From Clavibacter michiganensis (lineage in GTDB: Bacteria; Actinomycetota; Actinomycetes; Actinomycetales; Microbacteriaceae): a stretch of 64,000 nucleotides of DNA. Below the pieces are notes generated by a model that was given only the letters and a program-made list of their open reading frames with translations, did no database searches and was not told the origin of the DNA. Position 1 is the first letter of the stretch. Every line of letters begins with the position of its first letter. Below, piece by piece: positions 26,239 through 34,927 of the stretch. Both the position numbers and the translations under genes were made by a program. Where the stretch lies: contig NZ_JAFBBJ010000001.1 in assembly GCF_016907085.1 (NCBI RefSeq), positions 248,001-312,000 on the forward strand, read 5' to 3'.

Positions 26239-27443
26239 CCGTCATGCCCGAGCAGGCCACCGCGCCGAACGTGCCCACGCCGGACGGGATCAAGAAGCGC
26301 CCGCGCCGACGGATCGACCTCCGCCAGTACGGGATCCTCGCGGCGCTGGCCGTCATCATCCTGCTGTTCCAGGTCCTCACCGAGGGGCGGCTGCTCTACC
26401 CGGGCAACGTCGCGAACCTCATCCAGCAGAACGCGTACGTGCTGATCCTCGCGATGGGCATGGTCATCGTGATCATCGCGGGCCACATCGACCTGTCGGT
26501 GGGCTCGGTGGTCGCGACCGTGGGCGCCGTGGCCGCGCTCAGCATGAACGAGTGGGGGCTGCCGTGGGGGACCGCGGTCGTGCTGTCGCTCGTGGTCGGC
26601 GCGCTGATCGGCGCGTGGCAGGGCTTCTGGGTCGCGTTCGTCGGCATCCCGGCGTTCATCGTCACGCTCGCCGGCATGCTCGTGTTCCGCGGCGTCGCGC
26701 TCGTGCTCCTCACGGGCGGCACGATCTCGGGGCTCCCGGCGGAGTTCAACTCCATCGGATCCGGCAACCTGCCGACCACCGGAGCGCCCGACCTCCTCAC
26801 GCTCGGGATCGGCGCGCTCGTGTCGGTCGCGCTCGTGGTGCAGCAGCTGCGCACCCGCGCGACGCTGCGCAAGCTCGAGCTGCCGCGCGAGCGGGCGATC
26901 TCGTTCTGGATCCGCACCGCCATCGCCGTCTTCGCGATCATGTACCTCTGCTACCTGCTGGCCTACAACCGCGGGACGCCGATCATCCTGATCATCCTGG
27001 CGACGCTCGTGCTGCTCTACTCGTTCCTCCTCACGCGCACGGTGTTCGGCCGGCACGTCTACGCGATGGGCGGCAACCTGTTCGCCGCGATGATGTCGGG
27101 CGTCAAGACCCGCTGGGTCAACTTCTTCATCTTCGTGAACATGGGCCTGCTCGCCGGGCTCGCGGGCGTCGTCAGCACCGCGCGCGCCGGATCCGCGGTC
27201 GCCTCGGCCGGCCAGAGCTTCGAGCTCGACGCCATCGCCGCGGTGTTCATCGGCGGCGCGGCCGTCCAGGGCGGCGTCGGCACGGTGGTCGGCGCGGTCA
27301 TCGGCGGCCTCGTGATGGGAGTGCTCAACCAGGGCCTGTCGATCCTGTCGGTGGACGCGGCGTGGCAGCAGGTCATCAAGGGCCTGGTGCTGCTCCTCGC
27401 GGTCGCCTTCGACGTCTACAGCAAGCGCCGCTCCGGGCGCTGA
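26235..27443 (+). CDS. mmsB: Multiple-monosaccharide ABC transporter, permease
   Basis: 402 residues, CUT2-type permease with about ten helices. Typical motifs: [59 protein letters not shown]. The GTG at 26235 overlaps the mmsA stop; an alternative ATG lies three codons in. A strong terminator follows. The operon imports monosaccharides, presumably plant-derived in this organism. Confidence 0.93.
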   Translation: MTVMPEQATAPNVPTPDGIKKRPRRRIDLRQYGILAALAVIILLFQVLTEGRLLYPGNVANLIQQNAYVLILAMGMVIVIIAGHIDLSVGSVVATVGAVAALSMNEWGLPWGTAVVLSLVVGALIGAWQGFWVAFVGIPAFIVTLAGMLVFRGVALVLLTGGTISGLPAEFNSIGSGNLPTTGAPDLLTLGIGALVSVALVVQQLRTRATLRKLELPRERAISFWIRTAIAVFAIMYLCYLLAYNRGTPIILIILATLVLLYSFLLTRTVFGRHVYAMGGNLFAAMMSGVKTRWVNFFIFVNMGLLAGLAGVVSTARAGSAVASAGQSFELDAIAAVFIGGAAVQGGVGTVVGAVIGGLVMGVLNQGLSILSVDAAWQQVIKGLVLLLAVAFDVYSKRRSGR

Positions 27444-27465
27444 CCCGCGACGCGGCACGACTCCC

Positions 27466-27502
27466 GGCCCGGCCGCTCCCTCACGCGGGGAGCGGCCGGG
27501 CC
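27466..27502 (+). terminator. Terminator of the chvE-mmsA-mmsB operon
   Basis: Perfect 15-bp stem (27466-27480 with 27488-27502) and a 7-nt loop, 22 bp past the mmsB stop. Confidence 0.85.
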
Positions 27503-27564
27503 GTCCGTCGTCCGGGTGGGGGCGGATCGCGCGCCGGATCAGGCGCGGCTGGGAGCCTCGGAGC

Positions 27565-27849
27565 ATGGGACATGGACCGTACGGCGTGCTGTCGCGCGAC
27601 GAGGTGGCCGCACGACTGGGTGACGGATGCGCGTGGCGCGTCGCGTGGTGCACCGGCGCCCGGATCCCCGAGTCGCGCGGGGCCGGACGGACTCTCCCGG
27701 ACGGCGTGCTCGAGCGGGTGCCGTCGCCGGCGAAGCTCCGCCGAGGCATCCTGCCCTCGGGACGCAACTGGATGCTGGTCGTCGAGCGCGAGGAGGCCGG
27801 CCGCCCGGTGCTCCTCTTCGACGAGGGCCCCGAGCACCGGCACGTCTGA
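27565..27849 (+). CDS. Small hypothetical protein, 94 aa
   Basis: A compact, mixed-charge protein with VAARLGDGCAWRVAWCTGARIP and LPSGRNWMLVVEREEAGRPVLLFDEGPEH. It has two Cys and no signal peptide. I do not recognise the family. GAGCCT lies 6 nt before the ATG. It is convergent with the signal peptidase gene, with only 9 bp between stops. Confidence 0.65.
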   Translation: MGHGPYGVLSRDEVAARLGDGCAWRVAWCTGARIPESRGAGRTLPDGVLERVPSPAKLRRGILPSGRNWMLVVEREEAGRPVLLFDEGPEHRHV

Positions 27850-27858
27850 CCCGTCTGA

Positions 27859-28659
27859 TCAGCCGCGGTGGCGCCCCCGGAGGCGGACGGCCGCCGGGGC
27901 AGGCTCGGTCGCGTCGACGCCCGGGTGCGACGGATCCACGCGGGCGGCCTCGGCGACGCCCGCCGCCATCGCGTCGGAGTGCACGTGGTCGCCCTCCGCC
28001 ACGACGTCCGCCGCGGCCGACGCGGTGCGCCTCTTCCGGGTCTGCACGGCGCCCGTGATGATCGTGACCGCCGCGTAGGCGAGGAGCGCGACCGCCGCGG
28101 CGGGGATGATCCAGCTGCGCGCCTGCCCGTTGACGGCCTGGTTCGCCCAGCCGACGAGCGGCACCGAGTACCAGACCTCGCCCTGGATCTGTCCGGGCGT
28201 CACGGGCAGCGAGTCGGGGGAGGCGTTGTTGTCGCCCTTGAAGGTGAAGGATCGCGTGCCGTCGGAGGCGGACGCGATGGCGGTGATCCGGTGGGTGATG
28301 ACGGCAGGGTCGCCCGAGCGGATCTGGTACGTCGCGACGTCGCCGATCTCCAGCGCGTCGGGGTCCACGGGCCGCACCACGATGAGCGTGCCCGGCGGGA
28401 GCGTCGGCTCCATCGACTGCGTGAGGATCGTCAGCGGGACGGATCCCGAGACCTTCGGCACCACGAGCAGCACGGCCGCGAGCGCGATGACGAGCAGCAG
28501 GATCCCGACGCTGAGCCCCACGGCCGCCGAGCGGGCGAGCTGCGTGACGCCGCCGCGGGGCCGGGTGCCGGCCTCGAGCTCGACGGGGGCGAGGTCGTCC
28601 GCGGGGCGCCCGAGGGCGTCGCCGTGCCGTGCGCGTCGGCGGGGGAGGAGGCGGGGCAT
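27859..28659 (-). CDS. SipW-like (ER-type) signal peptidase I
   Basis: 266 residues. A membrane helix (about 46-69) leads to the catalytic Ser82 in TQSMEPTLPPG, then GDVATYQ, His123 in ITHRIT in place of the Lys of ordinary bacterial enzymes, and KGDNNASPD (Asp143, Asp149). A second helix (about 183-205) anchors the C-terminus. The Ser/His pair defines the archaeal/ER-type group that includes Bacillus SipW, which processes TasA-like fibre proteins. It is the last gene of a cluster in which the three upstream genes encode proteins with SipW-type signals, presumably its substrates. Confidence 0.9.
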   Translation of the reverse strand: MPRLLPRRRARHGDALGRPADDLAPVELEAGTRPRGGVTQLARSAAVGLSVGILLLVIALAAVLLVVPKVSGSVPLTILTQSMEPTLPPGTLIVVRPVDPDALEIGDVATYQIRSGDPAVITHRITAIASASDGTRSFTFKGDNNASPDSLPVTPGQIQGEVWYSVPLVGWANQAVNGQARSWIIPAAAVALLAYAAVTIITGAVQTRKRRTASAAADVVAEGDHVHSDAMAAGVAEAARVDPSHPGVDATEPAPAAVRLRGRHRG

Positions 28660-28689
28660 GGTCTGTCGTCCGGGTCGGGTCGGTGGGGA

Positions 28690-29592
28690 TCAGGAGCAGC
28701 GGAAGCCGCGCGCGCCGCTCTGTTGGAAGGCGACGACCGTGCCGTTCGCGACCTGGCGGACCTTCGCGCCGTTGCCGTCGAGGAGGTCGACCGAGACGGG
28801 CACCGTGCCGTCCGCCGCGAGCGTGGACGGCACCTGGTCGCGCGTGATGGCGGCCTTGCCGTAGGAGCCCTGCGACGTGGCGATGCGCGTGCCGTTCACC
28901 ATGACGCCGTAGTTCGAGTCGGAGGGCGCGACGGAGGTGTCCCAGGCGACGAAGACGTACCAGTTCCCGTCGGTCGGCTCGCATCGGAAGCCGCCCGTGA
29001 CGGCGGGGCCCGGGGTGGTCTGCTTCGCGGTCGCGGTGTCGCGGCCGGTCCAGCTGCCGGATCCCAGCACCGTCGTGAGCGTGGCCGTGACGGAGGCGGA
29101 TCCCGACGGGAATGCGGTCGCGGTGGTGCGCACGCACCAGATGACGGAGGCGCCCGCGGACAGCGTGCCCGAGAGCGTGGGCGGGGCCACCCAGTTGGCC
29201 GTGGAGGCATCCGAGCCGACGGAGGTGCTGGCCGTGCAGCTCGAGCCGCTCGCGGCCCAGGCGACGACGCGCACGTTGCGCGCGAAGTACTGGTCGTTCG
29301 TCGAGGAGGTGGGCGCCGTCATCGTGCCGGTCCACGTGTCGCGGGTGGATCCCGTGTTGGTGACGAGGACCGTCGCGGTGCGGGTGGGGTTCTGCGACGT
29401 GAGCTCGCCGGCGAGGCGGTCGAAGCCGCTCTCGGTCACGGCGACCGTGGCGCTCTGGACGTTCGCGCTCGTGCTGGTCGATGACGCCCAGAGCGCGTGG
29501 CCGGCGGTGGCGCCGATCCCGACGAGGAGGACGGTGAGGCCCACCAGGAGCGCGGCGTGCGCGCGGCCCCAGGGACGCCGGGTGCGGCTCAC
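28690..29592 (-). CDS. Exported protein with alternate (SipW-type) signal peptide, 300 aa
   Basis: The N-terminus is a basic stretch, a helix (about 14-33), then GHALWASS, the ALW signature of alternate signal peptides cleaved by SipW-like enzymes. The mature part is Thr/Ser-rich and beta-predicted, with repeats of the type TVLVTNTGSTRDTWTGTM, and four Cys (in SSCTAS, IWCVRT, FRCEPT and FRCS at the end). Such properties suit an extracellular structural or accessory subunit. Its start overlaps the previous gene's stop by 4 bp. The function itself is unknown. Confidence 0.8.
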   Translation of the reverse strand: MSRTRRPWGRAHAALLVGLTVLLVGIGATAGHALWASSTSTSANVQSATVAVTESGFDRLAGELTSQNPTRTATVLVTNTGSTRDTWTGTMTAPTSSTNDQYFARNVRVVAWAASGSSCTASTSVGSDASTANWVAPPTLSGTLSAGASVIWCVRTTATAFPSGSASVTATLTTVLGSGSWTGRDTATAKQTTPGPAVTGGFRCEPTDGNWYVFVAWDTSVAPSDSNYGVMVNGTRIATSQGSYGKAAITRDQVPSTLAADGTVPVSVDLLDGNGAKVRQVANGTVVAFQQSGARGFRCS

Positions 29593-30191
29593 GGCTGCAC
29601 CTGCGTGCCGACGAGGGCGAAGGTGAGCTGCGCGGTGGATCCCTGCACGCTCTGCGGCGCGTCCGTGTCGAGCAGGACCTCGGTGCAGACGACCGCGGAG
29701 GCGCCGGGCTGGATGCGGACGAAGCCGCTGGGCGTGTGCACCTGTCCGGGACGGCCGGAGAACGTCGTGGCGCCGTGGACGCAGTCGGCCGCCGTGGCGA
29801 CGGGGCCGAGGCGCAGCGAGAGCTCGCCCGGGAAGGCGCTGTTGGAGGAGGTGCCTCGGGTGGAAACGGCCACGTCCAAGGCTATCGTCCCGGTGTTCTT
29901 CGCGGTGAAGGTGCCCATGGCGCCCTGCCCCGGGAGGAGCTTCGAGGAGTCGAGGGCGGACTGCTGGGTGACGACGAGGCCGCTCGTGCCGCTCGTGACG
30001 CTCGCGGGCTTCGTGCTGGCGGCGCCGTTCCAGAGGGCGTAGCTGCCGCCGGTCGCGGCGAGGGAGGCGACGACCACGGCGGTGAGGAGACCGGTGGTGA
30101 GCCAGGCGGCCCGGAGGGGGCTGCGGCGGGCCGGTCGCGCGGAACGGCGACCGTGCGCGGGACGCGGGGCGGGGGCCTCGTTCCTGCGCAT
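29589..30191 (-). CDS. Exported protein with alternate (SipW-type) signal peptide, 200 aa
   Basis: An Arg-rich start, a helix (about 29-48) and GGSYALWNGAAS mark the SipW-type signal. The mature region is Ser/Thr-rich with TFTAKNTGTIALDVAVSTRG, like the beta-sandwich of TasA/camelysin proteins, and two Cys. It lies 87 bp downstream of the 181-residue protein gene, after a hairpin that may lower its expression. It overlaps the 300-residue gene by 4 bp. Confidence 0.8.
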   Translation of the reverse strand: MRRNEAPAPRPAHGRRSARPARRSPLRAAWLTTGLLTAVVVASLAATGGSYALWNGAASTKPASVTSGTSGLVVTQQSALDSSKLLPGQGAMGTFTAKNTGTIALDVAVSTRGTSSNSAFPGELSLRLGPVATAADCVHGATTFSGRPGQVHTPSGFVRIQPGASAVVCTEVLLDTDAPQSVQGSTAQLTFALVGTQVQP

Positions 30192-30233
30192 GGCGTCCTC
30201 GTTCCGGGTGGTGGTGCGGGTGGTGGGTGGAGC

Positions 30234-30268
30234 CCCCTCCCCGCGGGCGACGTCACCGCGGGGAGGGG
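30234..30268 (-). terminator. Hairpin between the first and second exported-protein genes
   Basis: Perfect 13-bp stem (30234-30246 with 30256-30268) and a 9-nt loop, 11 bp past the stop of the 181-residue gene. It could be a full terminator or a partial one that sets a high ratio of the first product. Confidence 0.75.
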
Positions 30269-30278
30269 AGTACGGCGA

Positions 30279-30824
30279 CTAGATCGCGCGCTGCGTGAGC
30301 GTGAAGGCGAGCTTGTCGAAGGAGAGCGAGCCGTTCTGGCCGGTCGTCGCGGTGGAGGGGAAGGTCACCGTGAGGACGACGTTCACCTTGGAGGCGGCCG
30401 TGGAGGGCTTGACCGTAAAGGTGTTCGCGGCGCTGGCGGGGGTGATGTTGGCGTCGGTCGAGGTGACGTCGAGCTTCGTGGTGATGGCCGCCTTGAGCGC
30501 CGCGTCGCCGGTGATGGAGACGGGGTTGTAGGTGAGGTCCGCGGCGAGCGAGTCGCCGGTCGCCGTGACGGTCAGGGCGCTCGTGTACTGCAGGACGTTG
30601 CCCGGGACGATGCGGTAGGTGGAGGGGTCGATGACCTTGCTGCCGCCGTTGGTGATGTCGGTCCAGACGCCCGCGGTGTCGGCGGCGATGGCCAGGTTGC
30701 CGGAGGAGACGCTGGAGGCGGCGACCGTGGCGTTGGCGTTCCACAGCGCGAAGCTGCCGGCGCCGCCGAGGAGGAGGACGATTCCGGCGGCACCTGCGAC
30801 GGCACCGGAGACGATCTTGTTCAT
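30279..30824 (-). CDS. Major exported protein with alternate (SipW-type) signal peptide, 181 aa
   Basis: MNKIVSGAVAGAAGIVLLLG and then GAGSFALWN (residues 21-29) is the textbook alternate signal peptide of the actinobacterial SipW-dependent exported family. The mature part (about 150 residues) is Thr/Ser/Val-rich, Cys-free and likely all-beta, with VTATGDSLAADLTYNPVSI. By position (first gene, before a hairpin) it would be the abundant product, comparable with TasA in Bacillus. Fibre formation is inference. Confidence 0.87.
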   Translation of the reverse strand: MNKIVSGAVAGAAGIVLLLGGAGSFALWNANATVAASSVSSGNLAIAADTAGVWTDITNGGSKVIDPSTYRIVPGNVLQYTSALTVTATGDSLAADLTYNPVSITGDAALKAAITTKLDVTSTDANITPASAANTFTVKPSTAASKVNVVLTVTFPSTATTGQNGSLSFDKLAFTLTQRAI

Positions 30825-30980
30825 GGGGATTCCTGTTCTTCGCGCGGTGTGCTGCGCATGCTCATGGGGAGGCGGCGGGTGGGTGTCCCGTCGGTCGTCT
30901 CCGGTCCTGCATCGGCGCTTCAGCAGCGCTCCCGCGGTGTCGTACCGGTGTTTCCTTCGACATGCATCACTCTGACGGAG

Positions 30981-31068
30981 CGGTCTCAAGCCACCCGCTG
31001 GGGATCCGCAAGTCCGCCCGAGCTTTCCCGCAAGCCGGACCCGGCTTCGGCTCAAGGGCCCGGCGGGC
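30981..31068. repeat. Four CAAG motifs at exact 22-bp spacing
   Basis: CAAG occurs at 30987, 31009, 31031 and 31053, each 22 bp apart. The middle two share CCGCAAG(C/T)C and the outer two share CTCAAG. The spacing is two helical turns, so all copies face one side of the DNA. They lie in the 358-bp region between the SipW-type operon and the divergent histidine kinase. Nothing else recognisable lies there except the kinase promoter hexamer. Confidence 0.6.
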
Positions 31069-31133
31069 TGTCCGCGGACGGCCCGACGCGATCCCCGCGG
31101 CGACGCGCACGGGGCTCGCCGCGTCGCCCGGTC

Positions 31134-31139
31134 TAGGCT
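31134..31139 (+). promoter_or_regulatory. -10 hexamer TAGGCT of the orphan histidine kinase
   Basis: TAGGCT about 44 nt before the ATG, with GGAGGAGG as RBS just before the start. No good -35 is seen. Confidence 0.4.
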
Positions 31140-31182
31140 CGGTCCACGGCGTCCCCCGACGGCGGATGGAGGAGGACAGCGC

Positions 31183-32829
31183 ATGACCCCTGCCGCCCCC
31201 GTGGGCCGGATCTCCGCGGACGACCGGCGGCGGCGCGGATCCACCCGTGCGCAGATCCCGTTCCTCCTCAGCTGCGCGGTGGTCGCGGTCATCGTCGCCG
31301 TGGTCGAGCCCGCCGTCCAGCGCGACGCCTGGTACGCGGCGGCCATCGCCATGGTGCTCGTCGGCTCCGTCGTCGCCCTCGTGGTCGCGTCCAGCCGGAT
31401 CCCGTCGGCCGTCCTGATCGCGGTGCCTGCGCTCGACCTGCTCGCGGTCGCGTTCATCCGCGACGCGACGGCCGCCTCCCTCCCCGCGGCGGCGCTGCTC
31501 GTGATCTTCCCGCTCCTCTGGCTCGTGTTCGGATTCCCGTCCGGCGGCGTCCCGGTCGCGGTCGCGGGCGCGCTCGCGATCACCGTCTTCCCCGTCCTCC
31601 GCGCCGGCGGGCTGCCCGCGACGAGCGCCGGCTGGGCCGACCTCGTCGGCGGCCTCCTCCTCACCGCCCTGCTGGTCACCGCGGCGGGGCAGGCCGCGGC
31701 GACGCAGCGCCGCGACCAGCGCGAGCTGGCGGAGTCGACCGCGGCCCAGGCACGGCTCCTCGCCGAGTCGCGCGAGCAGACCGCGACCATCCGCGACGTC
31801 GCGGACGCCGTCGACGTGGGCATCGTCTTCTTCGACGCCGACGACCGTCCCGTGATCCGCAACGCGGCCGTCCGCGCGCTCCTCGACATCGCGGGGTACG
31901 ACCACGAGACGGGCATGGCGACCTCCGTCTACGGATCCGACCGCGTGACGCCCGTGGCCCGCGAGGGCAAGGTCCTGATGGAGGCGGTGTACGCCGACAA
32001 GGTGCACGGCCCCGTCTACTGGGTGGGGGAGCCCGGCAACCAGCGCGCCCTCGTGCTCTCCGTCCGGCCCATCGGCGGCCGTCCCGGCCAGCTGACGGGC
32101 ACGGTGCTCGGCGCCTACGACGTCACCGACCTCGCCCAGGCCGTGCAGGTGCGCGACGAGTTCCTGGCGACCGTGTCGCACGAGCTGCGGACGCCGCTCA
32201 CCAGCATCGTCGGCTACCTCGACCTGCTCGACGAGCTGCACGATCCCGCCGAGCTCGGCATCCAGGACGAGATCGCCGTGATCCAGCGGAACGTGGCGCA
32301 GCTGTCGAGCATCATCGGCTCGCTCCTCGAGGGCGCCGACCACGCTCCCGCCCTCCGTCGTGGACCGGTCGACGTGACGGCCCTGGTCGACGCGGTCGTG
32401 CGGCGGGCCGCGGCGCGCGCGGCCGAGCGCCGTCTGGTGCTCGAGGCGCGGCTCGAGCCGGGGATCACGCTCGATGGCGACGCGGAGCGGCTGACGCAGG
32501 TCGTCGAGGCGCTCGTCGCCAACGCCCTCCTCTTCACCCCGTCCGGACGGATCGACGTGGTCCTCGCACGCGAGGGGGACGACGCCGTGATCTCCGTCGT
32601 CGACACGGGCGTGGGCCTCAGCGAGGAGGACCAGGCCCACGTGTTCGACCGCTTCTTTCGCGCGCAGTCGGCGCGCGACGGCGCCGTCCCCGGGATCGGC
32701 CTCGGCCTCTCGATCGCCGAGCGGACCGTGACGGCGCACGGCGGGAGGCTCCGCATCGCGAGCCGCCTCGGCCACGGCACGCGCGTGGTCGCGACCCTCC
32801 CGACGGGCCGCGACGCGACCGGCTCCTAG
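31183..32829 (+). CDS. Orphan sensor histidine kinase with PAS-like domain
   Basis: 548 residues. About six N-terminal helices (24-170), a coiled segment (about 180-205), a PAS-like domain (about 207-320, VDVGIVFFDADDRPVIRNAA), HisKA with phospho-acceptor His333 in ATVSHELRTPL, and HATPase with DTGVGL and GIGLGLSIAERTV. No response regulator is adjacent. Neighbours are the divergent SipW-type operon and, downstream, a betaine transporter, so it could act on either. Phosphotransfer to a distant regulator is inferred. Confidence 0.9.
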   Translation: MTPAAPVGRISADDRRRRGSTRAQIPFLLSCAVVAVIVAVVEPAVQRDAWYAAAIAMVLVGSVVALVVASSRIPSAVLIAVPALDLLAVAFIRDATAASLPAAALLVIFPLLWLVFGFPSGGVPVAVAGALAITVFPVLRAGGLPATSAGWADLVGGLLLTALLVTAAGQAAATQRRDQRELAESTAAQARLLAESREQTATIRDVADAVDVGIVFFDADDRPVIRNAAVRALLDIAGYDHETGMATSVYGSDRVTPVAREGKVLMEAVYADKVHGPVYWVGEPGNQRALVLSVRPIGGRPGQLTGTVLGAYDVTDLAQAVQVRDEFLATVSHELRTPLTSIVGYLDLLDELHDPAELGIQDEIAVIQRNVAQLSSIIGSLLEGADHAPALRRGPVDVTALVDAVVRRAAARAAERRLVLEARLEPGITLDGDAERLTQVVEALVANALLFTPSGRIDVVLAREGDDAVISVVDTGVGLSEEDQAHVFDRFFRAQSARDGAVPGIGLGLSIAERTVTAHGGRLRIASRLGHGTRVVATLPTGRDATGS

Positions 32830-32889
32830 CCCTCCTCATAGCCGATGGCAAGCCCGACGGGCGAATCGACCGATTCCGCGACCTCCGCC

Positions 32890-32895
32890 TAGACT
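32890..32895 (+). promoter_or_regulatory. -10 hexamer TAGACT of the betaine transporter gene
   Basis: TAGACT preceded 18 bp upstream by TCGACC as a weak -35; the leader to the ATG at 32966 is about 65 nt. Confidence 0.45.
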
Positions 32896-32965
32896 CTCCC
32901 GGTCGCTCGCGGGACCCCTGCGGGCGATGCCCTCGCCATCGAGCCCACAGGAGCCCATCCCCTCC

Positions 32966-34795
32966 ATGACCTCCCCGCGCACGTCCGCAGAACGCCTCCT
33001 CGACCGTCTGGTCCCGAAGCGCAGATCGGGTCCCGACGGCACCCGGCCACCGCGCCGCGACCACTCCGACCACCGCCTCCTCGAGGCCAGGTTCACCGGG
33101 TCCGTCGACCTGTACGAGCCCGAGCACCCGAAGATCGACCGTCTCGTCTTCGGCGTCACGGCCGTCCTCGCGGTCGGCTTCGTCGTCTGGGGCATCGTGA
33201 GCACCGACGGGCTCGCGTCGATCTCGGGCTCCGCGCAGAGCTGGGTCATCGAGAAGACCGGCTGGCTGTTCGTGCTGGCCGCGAGCTTCTTCGTGATCTT
33301 CGTCATCTGGCTGGCCGCGAGCCGCTACGGCCGCATCAAGCTCGGCGCCGACGACGAGAAGCCGCAGTTCAAGACGGTCTCGTGGATCGCGATGATGTTC
33401 AGCGCGGGCATGGGCATCGGCCTGATGTTCTTCGGCGCGGCCGAGCCGCTCAGCTTCTTCGTCACCCCGCCGCCCGGCACCACGCAGCCGGAGTCGGAGG
33501 CGGCGATCCGCACCGCCATGGCCACCGCGATGTTCCACTGGGGCCTGCACCCGTGGGCGATCTACGCGGTCGCCGGAATCGCGATCGGCTACGGCACGTT
33601 CCGCAAGGGACGCAAGCAGCTCTTCTCCTCCATCTTCCAGCCGCTGCTCGGCACGAAGCGCACCGAGGGCTGGGCCGGCCGCGTCATCGACATGCTCGCG
33701 ATCTTCGCCACGCTCTTCGGCTCGGCGGCATCGCTCGGCATCGGCGCGACGCAGATCGGCGCGGGCCTGGAGTTCAACGGCTGGGTGGACGAGGCCACGG
33801 CCCCGCTCCTCATCGGCATCATCGTCGTGCTCACGATCGCGTTCATCTTCTCGGCCGTCTCGGGCATCGCCCGGGGCATCCAGTGGCTGTCGAACATCAA
33901 CATGGTGCTGGCCGTCGTGCTGGCCGTGTTCGTGTTCGTCGTCGGCCCGACGCTGCTCATCCTCAACCTCATCCCCGCCACGCTCGGCGCGTACCTCGGC
34001 GACATGACCGAGATGGCGTCGCGCACCGCGGCGACCGGCGGCGAGGAGATGAGCGCCTGGCTCTCCAGCTGGACCGTCTTCTACTGGGCCTGGTGGATCT
34101 CGTGGACGCCGTTCGTCGGCATGTTCATCGCGCGCATCAGCCGCGGCCGCACCATCCGCGAGTTCGTGGTCGGCGTGCTCCTCGCGCCCAGCATCGTGGC
34201 CCTCATCTGGTTCTCGATCTTCGGCGGATCCGCGATCCACGCGCAGCAGACCGACGGCGACATGACCGTCGACGGCGCCGTGGTGAGCGACAACACGCTG
34301 TTCCAGCTGCTCAACCACTACCCGCTGGCCAGCGTCAGCACCATCCTCGTGATGGTGCTCGTCGCGATCTTCTTCGTCTCGGGCGCCGACTCGGCGTCGA
34401 TCGTGATGGGGACGCTGTCGCAGCGCGGCGCGCTCCACCCGAGCCGCAAGGTCGTCATCTTCTGGGGCGTCGTCATGGGCGCGGTCGCCGCGATCATGCT
34501 CGCCATCGGCGGGGGAGGCACGGAGGCCCTCACCGGCCTGCAGAACCTCACGGTCGTGGCGTCGCTGCCGTTCGTGATCGTGATGCTCGTGGCCTGCTAC
34601 GCGCTCTGGAAGGAGCTGCGCACGGATCCGCTCATCGTGCGCCGCCAGGTCGCGGTCGAGATGATGCGCGACGCCGTCGTCAACGGCGTCGAGCAGCACG
34701 GCGACCACTTCCAGCTCGCGGTCGACCCGGTCGACCCGGAGGACGCGGAGATCCGCGAGCCCCTCGGCGACGAGGACGAGGCCCGGCGCTCCTGA
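32966..34795 (+). CDS. betP: BCCT-family glycine betaine transporter
   Basis: 609 residues with 12 helices. The family motifs are clear: GMGIGLMFFGAAEPLSFF near 148-165 and WWISWTPFVGMFIARISRG near 375-395. The GMGIG glycine stretch is that of Na+-coupled betaine carriers such as BetP/OpuD. It imports glycine betaine or similar osmolytes under osmotic stress. The N- and C-terminal tails are long and charged, as in osmosensing BetP. An upstream in-frame ATG at 32927 is less likely because ACAGGAG precedes 32966. Confidence 0.92.
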   Translation: MTSPRTSAERLLDRLVPKRRSGPDGTRPPRRDHSDHRLLEARFTGSVDLYEPEHPKIDRLVFGVTAVLAVGFVVWGIVSTDGLASISGSAQSWVIEKTGWLFVLAASFFVIFVIWLAASRYGRIKLGADDEKPQFKTVSWIAMMFSAGMGIGLMFFGAAEPLSFFVTPPPGTTQPESEAAIRTAMATAMFHWGLHPWAIYAVAGIAIGYGTFRKGRKQLFSSIFQPLLGTKRTEGWAGRVIDMLAIFATLFGSAASLGIGATQIGAGLEFNGWVDEATAPLLIGIIVVLTIAFIFSAVSGIARGIQWLSNINMVLAVVLAVFVFVVGPTLLILNLIPATLGAYLGDMTEMASRTAATGGEEMSAWLSSWTVFYWAWWISWTPFVGMFIARISRGRTIREFVVGVLLAPSIVALIWFSIFGGSAIHAQQTDGDMTVDGAVVSDNTLFQLLNHYPLASVSTILVMVLVAIFFVSGADSASIVMGTLSQRGALHPSRKVVIFWGVVMGAVAAIMLAIGGGGTEALTGLQNLTVVASLPFVIVMLVACYALWKELRTDPLIVRRQVAVEMMRDAVVNGVEQHGDHFQLAVDPVDPEDAEIREPLGDEDEARRS

Positions 34796-34810
34796 CGCCC
34801 CGGTCTCCCA

Positions 34811-34853
34811 CGACGATGCCGACCCGCGCCTCGCGCGCGGGTCGGCATCGTCG
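34811..34853 (+). terminator. Terminator after the betaine transporter
   Basis: Perfect 19-bp stem (34811-34829 with 34835-34853) and a 5-nt loop CTCGC. Confidence 0.85.
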
Positions 34854-34914
34854 TCTCCGGGAGCGCCGCGCGGAAGCGGGGGCTCCCGGACCCCTCACGG
34901 GCCGCGCGCGTCGG

Positions 34915-34920
34915 TAGGGT
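34915..34920 (+). promoter_or_regulatory. -10 element of a leaderless DAGK-like gene
   Basis: TAGGGT, 7 nt before the ATG at 34928 but only 4 nt before the ATG at 34925. The spacing seen elsewhere in the window favours 34928 as the start. Confidence 0.5.
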
Positions 34921-34927
34921 GACCATG

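Noticed and set aside
23568..27443. A 1291-codon open frame spanning chvE, mmsA and mmsB
   Set aside because: Its first two thirds are an Arg/Gly-rich out-of-frame reading; only the mmsB end is real. Long empty frames are expected at this GC content.
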